The notes beneath the pieces are model-generated. The model was not told the DNA's origin and ran no database searches. It saw only the letters and a program-made list of their open reading frames with translations. Made by a program: the position numbers and the translations under genes. Positions 14,667-16,746 of a stretch of DNA of 16,746 nt are shown piece by piece. The stretch spans positions 6,688-23,433 of the forward strand of contig NZWU01000039.1 in assembly GCA_002701705.1 (NCBI GenBank), in the 5' to 3' direction. The stretch comes from Gammaproteobacteria bacterium. GTDB taxonomy: Bacteria > Pseudomonadota > Gammaproteobacteria > GCA-002705445 > GCA-002716945. Within the stretch, counting starts at the first letter, position 1; every line of letters starts with the position of its first letter.

Positions 14667-15623
14667 ATGGAACTCAGTATTGTTTGGATGTATTTAGGAT
14701 TTTTTCTTGCAGCTTACTCAGTTATTGCAAATGATTCCATTCAAACCTTAGGAACATTCCTTTCTGCTAATAAAGAATATTTTTCTTGGTATACACTCTG
14801 GTTTGCAGCTTCATTCATGCTGGTTTTTACAATTACCTATGGATGGTATTTCTATGATGGCGATATCTCATATGAAAGATTAACACGAATTCCTTACCAA
14901 GAGATTCAGTGGTATCACGCTCTTGCGCCAGCAATTTTACTTTTTTTGACACGTGCTGGCATCCCAGTTTCTACAACCTTTTTAGTTTTATCAGCATTTG
15001 CTACATTTACCGTCCTTGAGAAAATGCTTATAAAATCTATCGTAGGTTATGGTGTGGCTGCTATAGCTGCATATCTTATCTGGATAGTTTTAGAAAGATT
15101 TATTAATGAGAAACAAGATCATCCAAAACATAGAAAGTTTTGGAGGGTAAGTCAATGGGTAACTAGCGGTTGGCTTTGGTTTGCATGGTTACAACACGAT
15201 ATGGCAAATATTGCGGTTTTTTTACCAAGGAAGCTAATGCTTGGTGATTTAATGATTGTGCTTGTCTCCACTGTCTTAATACTTGGATATGTGTTTTATA
15301 CAGGCGGTGGAAAAATTCAGGAAGTAGTAATCAGTAAACATGGCACAAGGTTTGCAAGATCATCCACTATTATCAATCTTGTGTACGCCTTTGTTTTATA
15401 CTATTTCAAAGAACTTAATGATTTGCCAATGTCCACAACTTGGGTTTTTGTAGGATTATTGTCTGGGCGTGAATTAGCTATTTCGTCTGTAATCGAGGAT
15501 TACCGATTTAAATATGTCTTCCCGATTATCGCAAAAGATTTTGGCAAGATGATGTTTGGATTAGGAGCAAGTGTTGCAATTGTTTTAATAATTCACCAGG
15601 TGATAGTACCTAATGGATTATAA
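14667..15623 (+). CDS. Divergent PiT-like inorganic-ion transporter with an internal duplication
   Basis: This 318-residue polytopic inner-membrane protein has eight to ten predicted helices. Its two halves carry matching motifs: ANDSIQTLGT at 21-30 and QHDMANIAVF at 176-185, then IPVSTTFLV at 99-107 and LPMSTTWVF at 253-261. The distance from the acidic motif to the STT motif is 79 residues in the first half and 78 in the second. GxNDxAN and PxSTT are the repeated signatures of the PiT phosphate:cation symporter family, so this is probably a distant member, shorter than typical PiT proteins (about 400-500). The second half has HD where ND is usual. It overlaps the porin gene by 11 bp and lies downstream of a PhoB-like DNA-binding gene. 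Phosphate or a related oxyanion is the likely substrate, but this is inferred, not shown. Confidence 0.72.
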   Translation: MELSIVWMYLGFFLAAYSVIANDSIQTLGTFLSANKEYFSWYTLWFAASFMLVFTITYGWYFYDGDISYERLTRIPYQEIQWYHALAPAILLFLTRAGIPVSTTFLVLSAFATFTVLEKMLIKSIVGYGVAAIAAYLIWIVLERFINEKQDHPKHRKFWRVSQWVTSGWLWFAWLQHDMANIAVFLPRKLMLGDLMIVLVSTVLILGYVFYTGGGKIQEVVISKHGTRFARSSTIINLVYAFVLYYFKELNDLPMSTTWVFVGLLSGRELAISSVIEDYRFKYVFPIIAKDFGKMMFGLGASVAIVLIIHQVIVPNGL

Positions 15624-16704
15624 GCAATTATTTTGTACACCGCTTGTTTTCGCAATTTCTATATATTTATTTTTCGGTCTTGGTAAAGCATTTGCAGAAA
15701 CAAAAAATAATCACAGCAATCCATCAGCTGTGATGTTCTATGGAAAATTGTTTGTTCAATATGATTCCGTAAAGGCAGGAGATTCAGGTTCAACCGCTTC
15801 CGTTGATGGTCTTCGAGATGATGAAGGCATGGGTAGGTTTGGAGTAAAAGGCAAATCATCAATAGGCAATGGCTATGCCATCAATTATAAAGTTGAATAT
15901 GCTTTTGATATTGGTGATGGTGATGCTACTGGCGATAGCAAAACATGTTCTGAGACATTATCTGATTGTAGGACTTTTGCATTGAAGCAGGGTTGGTTGG
16001 GCATGTTGACACCTTTTGGTGAATTTAAATTTGGTTCTCTTAAGTCTCCTTATAGGTATATGGCTAAGCACGACCTTTTACATGACACTATCACTCAGGC
16101 AAGAGATAGTCGTTTGATTACTCAATCATCTATGGGTCACAGCTCGTATTGGAGGGAATCAGCATTTTACCGAATTAAATCTGGCAACTTAGAACTCGCT
16201 TACATACGTGGTCTGGGAGAAGGGACAGGTGGCGGAGGCCATAATGTAAAAAAAGATTATGGCTATGGAATAGAATATAAAAATTTTTTAATAAAAGGGT
16301 TTGATATTGTTTATGCTGCCAGCAAAGATGATTCAGTAAAAGATGATAACAAGAAAATGACATTTACTTACAATTTAAAACTTACTAACAAGAAAAAAAT
16401 CAAAGTTTGGTATATGCATGAAGATGTTGGTCTTGACAACAAGATGTTTACGCAGTCAGGCAATGACGGTGAGGTTGATTGGTATGGAATTAACTATAAA
16501 ACTGGACCTTTAACACTCCAGTATTCATATTCAGAGGCTGATGCTGACGCTGGAAGTGGTTATGATAGAGATGGTTATAATATGGGTCTTCAATATAAGC
16601 TTTCTAAAACCAGCAGAGTTTATGCTGGCTATTCAAAGAATAACGCCAATCAGACAGGCAAAGACCTTAGAGCGACTATGATTGGCCTAAGACACGACTT
16701 CTAG
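15613..16704 (+). CDS. Outer-membrane porin (Gram-negative general porin family, Porin_4/OmpC-like)
   Basis: This 363-residue precursor has an N-terminal signal peptide of about 28 residues (cleavage after AKAFA-like GKAFA, before ETKN). The mature part is rich in alternating amphipathic strands and ends in MIGLRHDF; a terminal phenylalanine is the beta-barrel assembly signal, and xGLRHxF is typical of trimeric porins. PFGEFKFGSLKSPYRY (134-149) matches the strand leading to constriction loop L3, which then contains several basic residues (R148, K152, R164, R167), hinting at anion preference. Cys112 and Cys119, seven apart in a loop, may form a disulfide. The ATG at 15613 lies inside the PiT-like gene, 9 nt after AGGTGA (15598-15603), so the two are translationally coupled. 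Solute specificity is inferred only from this neighbour. Confidence 0.88.
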   Translation: MDYKQLFCTPLVFAISIYLFFGLGKAFAETKNNHSNPSAVMFYGKLFVQYDSVKAGDSGSTASVDGLRDDEGMGRFGVKGKSSIGNGYAINYKVEYAFDIGDGDATGDSKTCSETLSDCRTFALKQGWLGMLTPFGEFKFGSLKSPYRYMAKHDLLHDTITQARDSRLITQSSMGHSSYWRESAFYRIKSGNLELAYIRGLGEGTGGGGHNVKKDYGYGIEYKNFLIKGFDIVYAASKDDSVKDDNKKMTFTYNLKLTNKKKIKVWYMHEDVGLDNKMFTQSGNDGEVDWYGINYKTGPLTLQYSYSEADADAGSGYDRDGYNMGLQYKLSKTSRVYAGYSKNNANQTGKDLRATMIGLRHDF

Positions 16705-16746
16705 GCTTATATAACTTAAACTTTATTTCTTTTAAATAACATCATA
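16705..16746. other. AT-rich tail after the porin, no gene or terminator seen
   Basis: The last 42 bp contain no inverted repeat followed by a T-run and no start codon with a usable frame. Any terminator of the porin transcript lies beyond the window. Confidence 0.5.

Noticed and set aside
1..16746. tRNA, rRNA, CRISPR, insertion sequence, phage or integrase genes
   Set aside because: No tRNA-like cloverleaf, repeat-spacer array, terminal inverted repeat or transposase-like protein was seen; nearly all sequence is accounted for by intact genes.

Overview
The window is AT-rich, densely packed Gram-negative DNA with short or overlapping gene junctions. A YhdP C-terminus, a TldD/PmbA pair, Mrp-type cation/proton antiporter genes, an alanine/sodium (AGCS) symporter and an outer-membrane beta-barrel porin point to a proteobacterium. 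The order yhdP - nitrilase - tldD - pmbA resembles the gammaproteobacterial arrangement (in Pseudomonas, rng - yhdP - nitrilase - tldD - yjgA - pmbA, here without yjgA). Low GC, a compact layout and several sodium-linked transporters fit a streamlined marine gammaproteobacterium, or possibly a betaproteobacterium. The exact lineage cannot be fixed from sequence alone.

Layout: (1) 1-4770, plus strand: 3' end of yhdP (envelope lipid transport), a Nit-family amidase, tldD and pmbA (a two-subunit metalloprotease). (2) 4763-11899, minus strand: ten tightly coupled genes for a membrane-bound Mrp/Mnh-type complex, transcribed E-F-G-(DUF4040/MrpA C-terminal)-B-C-D-(MrpA-N-like)-(70-aa two-helix protein)-(third antiporter-like subunit). 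The large MrpA is split: its C-terminal part and its NuoL-like part lie in separate genes. No hydrogenase or complex I electron-transfer subunit is present. (3) 11944-14116, minus strand: nadC, preceded by an AGCS sodium:amino-acid symporter 7 bp upstream. (4) 14189-14512, plus: a stand-alone PhoB-type DNA-binding domain without receiver domain. (5) 14667-16704, plus: a divergent PiT-like membrane transporter overlapping a signal-peptide-bearing porin gene, behind a 154-bp leader with inverted repeats, a -10-like box and a strong Shine-Dalgarno sequence.

The two most interesting parts are these. First, the last module looks like a dedicated uptake unit in which the porin would cross the outer membrane, the PiT-like protein the inner membrane, and the neighbouring PhoB-like DNA-binding protein might regulate; the substrate, perhaps phosphate, is an inference. 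Second, the DUF4040 subunit of the antiporter operon has no ATG, GTG or TTG start that would preserve its first transmembrane helix. It seems to begin at ATA or ATT, overlapping the mrpG stop codon.

Functionally, sodium extrusion or gradient use by the Mrp complex, the sodium-coupled AGCS symporter and the possibly ion-coupled PiT-like transporter would share one ion economy. No tRNA, rRNA, CRISPR array, insertion sequence or phage gene is visible.
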